From: an uncultured Clostridia bacterium
GTDB taxonomy: Bacteria > Bacillota > Clostridia > Christensenellales > Borkfalkiaceae
Assembly (NCBI GenBank): GCA_934271065.1
Contig: CAKQQQ010000002.1
Span: forward strand, 321,406-385,405
Direction: 5' to 3'
Length of the DNA: 64,000 nucleotides
The first letter of the stretch is position 1. Each line of letters starts with the position of its first letter. The notes under the pieces were generated by a model. It was given only the letters and a program-made list of their open reading frames with translations, was not told the origin of the DNA and did not search any database. Positions 32,993 to 41,524 of this stretch are shown in pieces. The translations under genes and the position numbers were made by a program.

Positions 32993-33906
32993 CTGTGTTT
33001 CTCCCTGACGACGCCGAGCAGTACGCCGTCTACGATCATCGTCGCGTTCGCGCTGAAATTTACCGCCTTTTCTTTATCGACGAGCATATCGGAAATCGCC
33101 GCAAGCGCGCCGACCGTAAACCCGTCGGGATCGCTCGCTCCGTTCGCCGCCGCTTTAAGTCTCGATTCGGTTTCGGTTATCATAGCCGAAAGAAATTCTT
33201 TTACGTCGGTTTTGTTCGCTCTCTTGACGAATTTTATAACGTCCTTCGACGAACGCATACCCGAAAATATCTCTTTGACGAACCCCGAAAGTTCGTCGCC
33301 GTTTTTCGATTCGTAAAGTTTCAGCGCAAGCCCCGCGCTGCCGTTGGACGAGCGTATAGCCTTTTCGAGCCTGTCTGCGTCCGGACACGACGGGGATAAT
33401 ACTTCGCGCTGCGCCGCCGCCGAAAGTGGCGGAATATCTATGGTTTTTACCCTTGACAACACCGTTGGCAAAAGTCCGCTGCGGTTGGTCGCGGATAAAA
33501 GTATGCAGACGTTAGACGGCGGCTCTTCGAGCGTTTTCAGAAGTTTGTTCTGCGCCGCCGCGGTCATATTCTCCGCGCCGCGTATAACGAACAGCCGCGT
33601 CTTGTTTTCAAGGGGCTTTATATACGTTTTGGATACGAGATCGTCTACGTCCGCCGTTAAAACCCTTTCGCCGTTAAGCGGATAAAAAGTACAGTCCGCA
33701 TAAGCGTTCTTATCGATTAATCGCTCTATACGCGCGTCTCCGTCGTCGCCCTGACGCTCGATCGTCTTCGCGAGTTCGTTAAGATACGGCTTTATCGCGT
33801 ATTTATCGGCGCACAACACGAGATAGGCGTGAGAAAGCGTTCCGCGCTTCTTCTCGCCCGAAATTATCTTATACGCGTTGGTGGTTTTAACGAGACTTTC
33901 GTACAT
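32977..33906 (-). CDS. holB: DNA polymerase III delta-prime subunit
   Basis: 309-residue clamp-loader subunit. The N-terminal LSHAYLV and the AQNKLLKTLEEPPSNV segment followed by ILLSATNRSGLLPTVLSR mark an HolB/DnaX-type AAA+ domain. The Walker A region is not canonical and the usual zinc-binding cysteine cluster is missing, as in many divergent delta-prime proteins. Position between tmk and ricT supports the call. Confidence 0.88.
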   Translation of the reverse strand: MYESLVKTTNAYKIISGEKKRGTLSHAYLVLCADKYAIKPYLNELAKTIERQGDDGDARIERLIDKNAYADCTFYPLNGERVLTADVDDLVSKTYIKPLENKTRLFVIRGAENMTAAAQNKLLKTLEEPPSNVCILLSATNRSGLLPTVLSRVKTIDIPPLSAAAQREVLSPSCPDADRLEKAIRSSNGSAGLALKLYESKNGDELSGFVKEIFSGMRSSKDVIKFVKRANKTDVKEFLSAMITETESRLKAAANGASDPDGFTVGALAAISDMLVDKEKAVNFSANATMIVDGVLLGVVREKHRWQKS

Positions 33907-33909
33907 AGT

Positions 33910-34545
33910 TTACGGTTTGATTACTCCCTTTTCGCCGAGTACCTTAATCACTTCCGCGAAGACGTTTTCGACCGTGTCGTCGGCGTTTATCCTGACGAAC
34001 GAGTCGGGATATTTTTCGGCTAAACGCAAATACCCTTCGTATACGCGTTTATGAAATTCCGCCCCGCTCTGTTCGAGTCTGTCGTCCGCGTCCGCGCCGC
34101 CTTTTCTCGCAAAAGCCCGTTCGGGCGGTAGGTCGAGAAACAGCGTAACGTCGGGCATACAGTTTTTAAGGGCGTACGAGTTGACTTCTTCCACGAAGTC
34201 TTTAAGCCCGCGCGCGTAGCCCTGATACGCGAGCGACGAATGAACGTAACGGTCGCATACCACGATTTTTCCGTCCGCGACGGCGGGTAAAATCTTTTCT
34301 TTGATATGTTGCACTCTCGACGCGGCGAACAATAACGCTTCGGTCTCGTCGAACATTTCGACGTTCTTTCCGCCGAGCAGTATTTTACGAATCTGCTCCG
34401 AAATAGGCGTTCCGCCGGGTTCGCGCGTCATAACGAAATCATAACCGCGCTCGGTTAAATATTTTTCAAGCAGTTTCAACTGCGTCGATTTGCCCGATCC
34501 TTCGCCGCCTTCGAGCGTGACGAAATATCCTTTCTTCTTTTCCAT
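33910..34545 (-). CDS. tmk: Thymidylate kinase
   Basis: Phosphorylates dTMP to dTDP. 211 residues with P-loop LEGGEGSGKSTQ, TREPGGTP, DRYVHSSLAYQG and LDLPPERAFARKG. Normal length. Followed after 3 bp by holB; preceded after 19 bp by an unknown membrane protein gene that interrupts the link to greA. Confidence 0.96.
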   Translation of the reverse strand: MEKKKGYFVTLEGGEGSGKSTQLKLLEKYLTERGYDFVMTREPGGTPISEQIRKILLGGKNVEMFDETEALLFAASRVQHIKEKILPAVADGKIVVCDRYVHSSLAYQGYARGLKDFVEEVNSYALKNCMPDVTLFLDLPPERAFARKGGADADDRLEQSGAEFHKRVYEGYLRLAEKYPDSFVRINADDTVENVFAEVIKVLGEKGVIKP

Positions 34546-34564
34546 CGCTTTGATTACCGAGTGT

Positions 34565-35614
34565 TTAATAGTTGCTGAAATTCCTTACGATATAATCGAG
34601 AAAAGTCAACGCTTCGTATTGCAGATCCCTTTGCACCGACACGTAGTCGGAAACGCATAGCGTAAGCCCTTCCGTCTGCGGATTGCCTTTTTCGTCGGGA
34701 TAAGACCAGCGGTCGTTTACCTTTTGCTTCGTAGCGTCGTCTTCGGCGACGTTCTTGTTCAAAGCCGTAAGGTCCACGCCGTAAGCGCGCTTTTCTTTAC
34801 GGACTTCTTTACCGTTCTCGTAAACGGGTTTCATATAGTACCGCAAAAAGTCGTTGCCGCCGTCTTTCGCCGCAGCCACGGCGGCGTTGAAATGCAGATA
34901 GGCTTCAAGCAGTTTCTTTATCCGCGCCTGCTCGTTTTTAACGCCCTGCTTTATATCGTTTTCCGTCCTATACGTCTTTTTATAGTTACGGGATTCCTTT
35001 GCTCTGACCGCTCTGAAATACCTTTCGATTTTCGCGTCGTCCACCGTCGGTTCGGCTAAGGTAAAGTCTGCTCCGAATTTTTCGAGATAGGCTTTCGCGC
35101 CCGCCGTAAGGTCTTCTATCGTCTGCAAATATCGCCCCGATAAAATCCCTTCTATGTCCGACTTCTTCTCGGTATTCTCCGTAGTCTCGTCTTTCCCGTC
35201 GGTCTTCTCGCCGCCTTCGGCAGTCCCGCTCCCGGTCTCTTCGCCCACGACTTTATTCGTCTTGCCCGCGTAAAGCAATATCACATCGGCTTCGTGAGTG
35301 GTAGAACGAAGGTTTAACATATACTGCGCGCTGTAATTGCCCGCCGCCGTTATCGAATTGACGGACGTGGTAAGCACGTCGTACGAAAGATCGCCCTTTT
35401 TCTTCATATCGCCGAGCATAGCGTAATCGTCGCCAACGGAGTTTACGTCTCCGTACAGGGCGAAATAGAATTGCTGACCGTCGGTCGCGCGCGTGGCGCA
35501 GGTGGTAAACAACAACACCCACGCGAACACCAACGCCAGAGAAAACGCCACGGCTTTTATCCAGTCGTATGCGATAAGATTAAACAGTCTTTTTTTGGTT
35601 ATTTTTAAGTCCAT
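34565..35614 (-). CDS. Unrecognised single-pass membrane protein
   Basis: 349 residues. A basic N-terminus (MDLKITKKRLF) and one hydrophobic segment at about 19-40 suggest a signal anchor with the rest outside. The extracytoplasmic part has an acidic low-complexity linker of about 35 residues around residue 130 (rich in Glu, Gly, Thr, Lys), then a helical, charged domain, and ends in FLDYIVRNFSNY. No family is recognised. It lies between greA and tmk and would be cotranscribed with tmk-holB-ricT, although a hairpin separates it from greA. Confidence 0.6.
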   Translation of the reverse strand: MDLKITKKRLFNLIAYDWIKAVAFSLALVFAWVLLFTTCATRATDGQQFYFALYGDVNSVGDDYAMLGDMKKKGDLSYDVLTTSVNSITAAGNYSAQYMLNLRSTTHEADVILLYAGKTNKVVGEETGSGTAEGGEKTDGKDETTENTEKKSDIEGILSGRYLQTIEDLTAGAKAYLEKFGADFTLAEPTVDDAKIERYFRAVRAKESRNYKKTYRTENDIKQGVKNEQARIKKLLEAYLHFNAAVAAAKDGGNDFLRYYMKPVYENGKEVRKEKRAYGVDLTALNKNVAEDDATKQKVNDRWSYPDEKGNPQTEGLTLCVSDYVSVQRDLQYEALTFLDYIVRNFSNY

Positions 35615-35628
35615 ACGCCTATATACGC

Positions 35629-35653
35629 GAAAAGAGGCTTAAAGCCCCTTTTC
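35629..35653 (-). terminator. Terminator or attenuator after greA
   Basis: Stem of AAAAGAGGCT against AGCCCCTTTT with one mismatch, between greA and the next gene; a short TTTT lies in the descending arm, so termination is probably partial. Confidence 0.5.
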
Positions 35654-35656
35654 AGA

Positions 35657-36130
35657 TCACGCTCTTTTAATAGCGAGTATTTTTACGGGGTACGCGCAGC
35701 CTGGCGCGTTTACGGTAACGACGTCGCCGACCTTTCCGCCGATAAGGGCTTGTCCGAGCGGGGATTCGTTGGATATTTTATTTTTATATACGTCCGCTTC
35801 GGTAGTGCCTACGAGTTCGTATTCGACTTCCTGCGGATCGCCGTCTTCGTCGAATACAACGACTTTCATTCCGACGGATACCACGTCTTTTTTGCCCGCC
35901 TTGATAATCTCGGCGACTTTGAGTTTCGCTTCGATTTCGACTATCTCGCCTTCGATACGCGCCTGTTCGTTTTTAGCCGCGTCGTATTCGGCGTTCTCGG
36001 ATAAGTCGCCGAAATCTCTCGCGATCTTGATACGCTCGGTTATTTCGGGGCGTTTTACGAATTTAAGTTCTTCGAGTCTTTTTTCAAGTTGCAGTTTGCC
36101 TTCTTCTGTAAGAATTACTTTTTCACTCAT
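35657..36130 (-). CDS. greA: Transcription elongation factor GreA
   Basis: 157-residue factor that rescues backtracked RNA polymerase. The N-terminal coiled coil has LTEEGKLQLEKRLEELK and GDLSENAEYDAAKNEQ, whose acidic tip residues (D, E) act in the polymerase channel; the C-terminal FKBP-like domain ends with SPLGQALIGGKVGD and VNAPG. Normal length. Confidence 0.97.
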   Translation of the reverse strand: MSEKVILTEEGKLQLEKRLEELKFVKRPEITERIKIARDFGDLSENAEYDAAKNEQARIEGEIVEIEAKLKVAEIIKAGKKDVVSVGMKVVVFDEDGDPQEVEYELVGTTEADVYKNKISNESPLGQALIGGKVGDVVTVNAPGCAYPVKILAIKRA

Positions 36131-36155
36131 AATTTATGCTTCCCTTTTCATTCAA

Positions 36156-36189
36156 ACGCAGAAAAGACGAGTACGCGCCTTTTCTGCGT
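36156..36189 (-). terminator. Terminator of the 1274-residue protein gene
   Basis: 11-bp stem ACGCAGAAAAG / CTTTTCTGCGT with a 12-base loop located after the stop codon; the following minus-strand T run is short. Confidence 0.55.
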
Positions 36190-36212
36190 CGAATAATTAT
36201 TATTTCGTTTAA

Positions 36213-39200
36213 TTACGCCTTTAATACGTACGCGTAACCGTCGTCGTCTCCGCCTTCGACGAAGCCCGTCATTGCCGGATAACGGATAAGCCCGTTCTCT
36301 CTCATCATCGCTTCGATATAACTCATAGCGCGTTTGCAATCGCTGAGCGTGGATACGACCACGAGCGACGTATAACCCTGTTCTTCCATAAACGGCTCGG
36401 CTTTTTTGAGACCGGGAAGACTAAGGTTAAGATATACGAGAACGTTCTTGCCGTCTTTGAACATCTTGACCAGCGGTTTGTCTTCGCCTTCGTAACCTTC
36501 TACGTCGGCGAACGAGCCGGAGTAGGCGCGGAGCATCGAATAATACTCGTCTACGGTGTTGGCGACTTTTTCGTACTCTACGGCGTATTCGTAACCTTCC
36601 GCTCTTTCCTTCGCGGTAGACGCGTAGATTACCTGCGGCACGGATTTCATAAGCCCGTTCGCGCTCATCGCTTCTTCGATGAGTTCTACCGCTTCGTCCA
36701 CGTCGGTTTCGGATGCCGCTTCGTAAAGCGACGGTAAGTCTTTGCCGCGTAATACGTTATAGCCCTTTTCTTCAAGGTCTTCGAACGGAACGTTGAGTTC
36801 GAGATCAACTTTTCCGTCTCTTTCGGTAAGTTTGAGAACGGTTACCGACTTGGATACGCCGAAAGTCAGATCGTCGCATCTCGTGTAAGACGCCGTTTCG
36901 GCTTTGAGCCTGTCGAATATCTTTGCGGCGGTCTCGTCTTCGACGGGAGTTTCCGCGACTTCTTCGGCTATCGGCTCTTCGGGAAGGGGCGCGGGTTCGG
37001 TCTTGGAGGCGAAGTCCGCTTCGAATCTCGCGACCTTTTCTTCCGCGGCGGCAAGCCTTTCGAGCAACGACGCGTCTACGAACGCGTTTCTCGTACCGGC
37101 GTTGGCGATTTCGGATTCCTTGTTCTTCTTGTCGATAATCTCTTTGACGCGAGTTTCGACGAGCGCGTTTATTCTCGCTTCTTCTTCGGCTTTACGCTTC
37201 ATCTCTTCTTCGATCTCGCGTTTGGCTTCGGCTTTGGCTTCTTCCCTTATCTTACGGAGTTCTTCTTCGTAGTTGATTACGGGCTGAGCAACCGCCGCGC
37301 CGCTTGCAAGCGCGTAAGAAAGGTTGGCGTTATCGGATTTGAGCGAGTCTGCCACTTCGCCGTAGCATTTGCTTCTCTCGTCCGCTCTCGCTTTCGCGAT
37401 TATCTCGTCGCGTTCGCGGAGCGCGGAGTCGAGCGCGGCTCTCGCTTCGTCCGCTTCTTTCTCGGCTTTAAGTCTCGCTTCGTCGCTGTTCTTGGACGCG
37501 CCTATTTCTTTTATCGACTGCAATTTGACTTCTTCGGTCTTTCTCTCTTCTTCGGCTTTCTTAGCCATATACGAGAGTTTTTCCGCTTCTATCTTCTCTA
37601 TCTGCGGATCTTTCTGCAAAGACTGGAAGTATTGCGCGTCTGCGGAAGACACCGCGGGATCGATCGCCGCTTTGGCTTTCGCGTATTGTTCGTTGAGTTT
37701 TTCGTATTCCGCAACCTTCATCCACTTCGCGTAAACGTTGGTGGTACGCTTTTTGGTGATTTCGGTAGACGCGAAACGAGTCTTGCCCTTCTTATCGGCG
37801 AACCAGCCCATAAAGACGTAACCCTTACGCGTAGGATCTTTGGGATAATTGAATTTCGCGCCGTATTTGGCTTTTACGGTAGAATTATACTTACCGCCGC
37901 GCGCGTAAAACACCACTTTGTATTTCTTGTTCTTTACGCATTTTACGACTATAAGAATTATAAGCGTAAGCAGAAGCAAGCCGATTACGCCTATGGCTGC
38001 CCATACCGCCCAATCCCATTTCTTGTCTTTGGTCAACCACTCGAAGACGAGTAATTTACTTACGTCGTTCACCTTGAATTGCATAGTTTTGCCTTCCCGT
38101 TCAATATTTGACATTACGTGAGTTATCGTCGTATGCTCGTACCCTATAACCGAGAAATCCGCCGCTTGCTTGTCGGTAATTCCGTCGTCGTCGAACACGA
38201 TTTTAACGAGATAATAACTCTGCGTTCCATCCACGTTTCTTAAATCGGTTTTGACCAACCCGCGCCCGTTTGCGTCGGGTTCGTAAATAGTCAGCGTGAT
38301 ATGCTTCCAGAGCGACATACCTTTGACGGCTTCGACTTCGTCGTCCGAAATCAATCTCGCGTTGTTCTTGTTTTTATCGACTCTTGCGTATAAGTCGGGG
38401 TTTTTAAGGGCTTTTTGGATATTACGCTCGACCGACGGGTTCGCGCCTTCCCTTACCTTTATTTTCGCGTCCGCGTCGAACAGCGGCGTCTCCACGAACT
38501 TCCCGCCCGATTTTTCGTAATACGTTATCGTTACGACGTATTTCTGCTTATCGCTCTTTACCGACGACACCGACGGAACGAGATACTTTTCTTTCGCCGC
38601 GACGGAACTCTCTCCGCCGTAAACGAGCGCGCCCGCAATTTCGTACGAATCGTCGAAAGCGTCGATTATGCCCGCGCCGTCGCTTACGGTCTTGCCCGCG
38701 TACGAATACGGCGCGGCAAGCGTCGCTTTTTCGTTAAGCTTATCGATAAGCCCGTAGGCAAGCGATTTGTTTTTGGCGACCACGCTTTCGCCGCTCTGCC
38801 CGTATAACGCCGTTCTCGACAGATATACGTCTTTCACGCCTTCGCGCGTTATCGCCTTGTAGATTCTTATAAGCGAGCCGATTATGCGGTAATCGTCAGT
38901 CTGATAATCGGTTTTGCCCGACGGCGACCAGCCGCGTTTAAGGTCGACCGTTATCGTCTTCGTCACGTTCTCTTTCGTATTCTCGTCGTAAGTAACGGAT
39001 TCGAGCGTTACCGACGGAAGCGCGAAAAACTCGTCGAGCGAAGCCTTTATCGCGGAAAGTTCGTCTTTAAGATATTCGATTTTGGTTTTTCCGCTCGGCG
39101 GAGCGGCGGTCTCGTCAAACGTGGCGGCGGTTTCGTACGCCCGCGTAACGACCGTTTTAAGCGACGTGAATTTCGCGTCGTAGGCTTTTTTGACGGCGGT

Positions 39201-40037
39201 CATTATCTCTTCGGCTTTCGCCTTGGATTCCGCGCGTCTGCCCTGCGCTTTCATATCGGCGACCGTCTCGGCTATTTTCGCGCGCCAGTCCGTGCCGACG
39301 TCGCCGTAAATTTCTTTAAGCGAGTATTCTTCGCCGTACTTCTCGCCGAAATAGATTTCGCCGTCGAATTTCATCGCGCTCTCGTAAACGTTAAGGAATT
39401 TACGGTCGAGATAGTCGCGATCGGCTATCGCGCGGCCGAGCGAATCGGAAGCGAATTCGTCGCTCAACTTACGCGCGTTATCCGCGCCCGCAGAGACTTT
39501 GTAACCGTCCCCTTCGCGGAATCGCGAAAGCCTGAACAAGCCCGTCACGTTCGCCTGAGTACGGAGTTTTTCGATACTGAAATCGTAAAGGTCGTAAGCG
39601 TCGGATTTTATCGCGGCGTCTTCGGCAAGATAATCGGAATAAAACTCGTCGGCGACGGCGTAGACGCCGTACGCGCCCGATAGGCCGTTATCGCCCGAAA
39701 AATAGAGTTTCGCGACTCCGCTCGGCGTAAGTTCCGTACCCGCAAGATAAGCGTCTATCTCGGCGGAAAACTTATCCGTTTCAGGCTCGTCGGGGTTTTC
39801 GATTCCCTTTATATCGGAATAATGCGCCAAAGCGCGGATTTTATTTAAGTACGAGTTTTTAAGCGCGGTAACTTCCGCGGCGGTATAATCGTGACCTTCG
39901 ACGTAAGCGGTAACGGGCGACGGGCCGTCTGCCTTCGGCAAGTCGGCGTTAAAGAAAACCGCCGAGCAAGCGACGCACGCGACCGCCAAAATCAAAAGCG
40001 CGAATCTATAAAGTTTTGCTTTCAGAAATTTCGACAT
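36213..40037 (-). CDS. Large unrecognised membrane protein with coiled coil
   Basis: 1274 residues. Residues 10-30 form a signal or anchor segment; 31-675 are a presumed extracytoplasmic region with no family I recognise. A clear membrane segment lies at 677-700 followed by basic residues (KCVKNKKYK), which places the C-terminal half in the cytoplasm. Directly after it, 706-774 match an InlB-type (Listeria-Bacteroides) repeat (VVFYARGG, KGYVFMGWF, VYAKW). Then 775-975 is a long charged coiled coil rich in EEEARI/AEAKREIEEE segments. The end has two related domains (about 1063-1131 and 1188-1252), both with 'GKV.L.LN', 'EE.GY' and 'A...IE..M..NGL'. Possibly an envelope-to-cytoplasm scaffold; the function is unknown. 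Confidence 0.8.
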   Translation of the reverse strand: MSKFLKAKLYRFALLILAVACVACSAVFFNADLPKADGPSPVTAYVEGHDYTAAEVTALKNSYLNKIRALAHYSDIKGIENPDEPETDKFSAEIDAYLAGTELTPSGVAKLYFSGDNGLSGAYGVYAVADEFYSDYLAEDAAIKSDAYDLYDFSIEKLRTQANVTGLFRLSRFREGDGYKVSAGADNARKLSDEFASDSLGRAIADRDYLDRKFLNVYESAMKFDGEIYFGEKYGEEYSLKEIYGDVGTDWRAKIAETVADMKAQGRRAESKAKAEEIMTAVKKAYDAKFTSLKTVVTRAYETAATFDETAAPPSGKTKIEYLKDELSAIKASLDEFFALPSVTLESVTYDENTKENVTKTITVDLKRGWSPSGKTDYQTDDYRIIGSLIRIYKAITREGVKDVYLSRTALYGQSGESVVAKNKSLAYGLIDKLNEKATLAAPYSYAGKTVSDGAGIIDAFDDSYEIAGALVYGGESSVAAKEKYLVPSVSSVKSDKQKYVVTITYYEKSGGKFVETPLFDADAKIKVREGANPSVERNIQKALKNPDLYARVDKNKNNARLISDDEVEAVKGMSLWKHITLTIYEPDANGRGLVKTDLRNVDGTQSYYLVKIVFDDDGITDKQAADFSVIGYEHTTITHVMSNIEREGKTMQFKVNDVSKLLVFEWLTKDKKWDWAVWAAIGVIGLLLLTLIILIVVKCVKNKKYKVVFYARGGKYNSTVKAKYGAKFNYPKDPTRKGYVFMGWFADKKGKTRFASTEITKKRTTNVYAKWMKVAEYEKLNEQYAKAKAAIDPAVSSADAQYFQSLQKDPQIEKIEAEKLSYMAKKAEEERKTEEVKLQSIKEIGASKNSDEARLKAEKEADEARAALDSALRERDEIIAKARADERSKCYGEVADSLKSDNANLSYALASGAAVAQPVINYEEELRKIREEAKAEAKREIEEEMKRKAEEEARINALVETRVKEIIDKKNKESEIANAGTRNAFVDASLLERLAAAEEKVARFEADFASKTEPAPLPEEPIAEEVAETPVEDETAAKIFDRLKAETASYTRCDDLTFGVSKSVTVLKLTERDGKVDLELNVPFEDLEEKGYNVLRGKDLPSLYEAASETDVDEAVELIEEAMSANGLMKSVPQVIYASTAKERAEGYEYAVEYEKVANTVDEYYSMLRAYSGSFADVEGYEGEDKPLVKMFKDGKNVLVYLNLSLPGLKKAEPFMEEQGYTSLVVVSTLSDCKRAMSYIEAMMRENGLIRYPAMTGFVEGGDDDGYAYVLKA

Positions 40038-40099
40038 TTCCCGCTCCGAAAAGGTAAATTTTTCGTCTTTTGCCTATATAATATACTTATATATATTAT

Positions 40100-40128
40100 A
40101 TAATATCACAAAAGAATATTTTTTTCAA
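40100..40128 (-). promoter_or_regulatory. Promoter of the 1274-residue protein gene
   Basis: Minus-strand TTGAAA, 17-bp spacer, TATTAT, within a very AT-rich stretch about 65 bp before the start codon. Confidence 0.6.
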
Positions 40129-40157
40129 TAATTTTTACAAAATATTTTGCCGCTTTG

Positions 40158-40246
40158 CAAATAATTTTCGACAACATTGAAAATTATTTTCGACAAGCGT
40201 GAAAATCGTTTTCGGCAATCGCTGAATTCGCTTTCGGGGCGCGCGT
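40158..40246. repeat. Degenerate 22-23-bp tandem repeats
   Basis: Four consecutive units (40158, 40180, 40202, 40225) share a GAAAAT-TTTTCGRCAA-type core; conservation falls toward the right. They form an array directly upstream of the promoter of the large membrane protein gene. Confidence 0.55.
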
Positions 40247-40300
40247 TTTTCGGTTTGCGGCGGCAGATAAGGCGGAAAACGCTTGTTTGCCGTTTATCGT

Positions 40301-40392
40301 GAAAACGGAAAAACCGTCGCCGCGAAAACGGAAAAATCATCGCCGAAAAAACGGAAAAACCGTCGCCGCGAAAACGGGAAAAGCGTTGCTGC
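40301..40392. repeat. Four 23-bp tandem repeats
   Basis: Units begin at 40301, 40324, 40347 and 40370, each near GAAAACGGAAAAACCGTCGC plus three bases. Units 1 and 3 differ at one base. A, G and C content is unlike coding DNA and no gene covers them. Each unit holds a small palindrome (CGGAAAAACCG), so the array could form a row of hairpins or protein-binding sites. Confidence 0.85.
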
Positions 40393-40501
40393 AACGCCGA
40401 AAGGCATTCCGCATTTGGCAAGCCGTATTTTCAATACGCAACGCAACGCGTTACCAAACCCGTTTTTGTCAGACGCGACGGAACAATATCTATCGTTTTC
40501 A

Positions 40502-40587
40502 AGCCCGCCGTTTCAAAAAGTAACGCAATAATACATGCCGTTTTAGCCCGCCGTTTCAAAAAGTAACGCAATAATGCATACCGTTTT
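40502..40587. repeat. Direct duplication of a 43-bp unit
   Basis: 40502-40544 and 40545-40587 differ at only two bases; a partial third unit (CAAGCCCGC) follows and part of the unit's end also precedes the first. Non-coding. Confidence 0.85.
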
Positions 40588-40624
40588 CAAGCCCGCTACG
40601 CCCGAAAAGGCGAGACCGTTCGCA

Positions 40625-40905
40625 TAGCCATAGGTAATTGCGTTTGAACCACGGTCTTGCGCTGTGTTTTTGGCTAATACGGTGTTGCGCTCGTGGCTTA
40701 TACTTGTGTATTAAGCCGCTCGCGCGCCTTGTCTTAACCTAAAAACACAACGCAAGACTTGCTTGCAACCAAAATGCCGCTATTTTCGATGATTTTTGAC
40801 GAAGACGGCTTTGTTCGTACTTTGTGGTACGGGCGAAGTCGAATTTGGCAAAAAGCGCGTAAATATCGGGGTTTTGGCGGGTTCAAATGCAATCACCTAT
40901 GGCTA
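40625..40905. repeat. Two-armed inverted-repeat element, copy 2 (281 bp)
   Basis: Second copy of the element at 7551-7828, inverted relative to it. Terminal inverted repeats are 40625-40649 and 40881-40905 with two mismatches (TAGCCATAGGT start). Compared with copy 1 the ends changed together (CCACAGG to CCATAGG at both ends), so pairing is kept. The internal arms are preserved as inverted repeats while the hairpin loops diverge; conserved blocks include TTTTTAGGTTAAGACAAGG and GTATTAGCCAAAAACACA, and ATCATCGAAAATA. Non-coding; located between the rplQ terminator and the short tandem repeats. Confidence 0.85.
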
Positions 40906-40965
40906 AACGACTTAATCGATAAAACCAGCCTATAAGACGATTATCGCGTATCACGAACGAAAAAC

Positions 40966-40998
40966 AACCCCGAAACGGCATAAAGCCGTTTCGGGGTT
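40966..40998 (-). terminator. Terminator of the ribosomal protein supercluster
   Basis: Perfect 14-bp stem AACCCCGAAACGGC with a 5-base loop, then GTTTTTC on the minus strand, just after the rplQ stop. Confidence 0.9.
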
Positions 40999-41016
40999 AA
41001 ATTCGTTAAATTGCGA

Positions 41017-41520
41017 TTATACGAGTTCGATTATAGCCGTAGGAGCCGCGTCGCCTTTTCTCTCGCCGAGTTGATATATTCTCGTGTAACCGCCTCTCTG
41101 TTTGAGATCTTCCGCTCTCTGAGCGTACTTGGGGGCGATTTCGTTGAAAATCTTCTCGATAAGGGGATGACGAACGCCGGCAGTTCTGTTCTTGAACTCC
41201 GTCATGGTTTCCTTGCCGCGCTGTTCCTGTAAATCGTACACAAGCGTCATAATCTTTCTTCTCGCCGCAAGTTTCTTCGGTCCGTCTTTAAGCACTTTCG
41301 TGGTAACGTCCTTACCCTTTTTATCCTTTACGGTAACGGTCGTTTCAACCGTGTCTTCGTAGGTGTTCATCGCGAGAGTTATGATTTTCTCAACGTACGG
41401 GCGAAGCGTTTTCGCTCTTCCGAGAGTGGTTTCGAGCCGTCCGTACCATAAAAGGTTAGAAGCCTGATTTCTGAGTACTGCTTTTCTTTGCGTGGTGGTC
41501 ATACCTAATTTGCTCGACAT
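41017..41520 (-). CDS. rplQ: 50S ribosomal protein L17
   Basis: 167 residues, longer than the usual 120-130 because of an insertion of about 30 residues (VKDKKGKDVTTKVLKD region) in the middle. Start MSSKLGMTTTQRKAVLRNQ and GRLETTLGRAKTLRPYVEK are typical of L17, and YTRIYQLGERKGDAAPTAII is the usual end. Last gene of the cluster, at the exit of the tunnel in the ribosome. Confidence 0.96.
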   Translation of the reverse strand: MSSKLGMTTTQRKAVLRNQASNLLWYGRLETTLGRAKTLRPYVEKIITLAMNTYEDTVETTVTVKDKKGKDVTTKVLKDGPKKLAARRKIMTLVYDLQEQRGKETMTEFKNRTAGVRHPLIEKIFNEIAPKYAQRAEDLKQRGGYTRIYQLGERKGDAAPTAIIELV

Positions 41521-41524
41521 ACTG

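Noticed and set aside
40301..40392. CRISPR-like array
   Set aside because: Units are head-to-tail without spacers and no cas genes are nearby, so these are simple tandem repeats.
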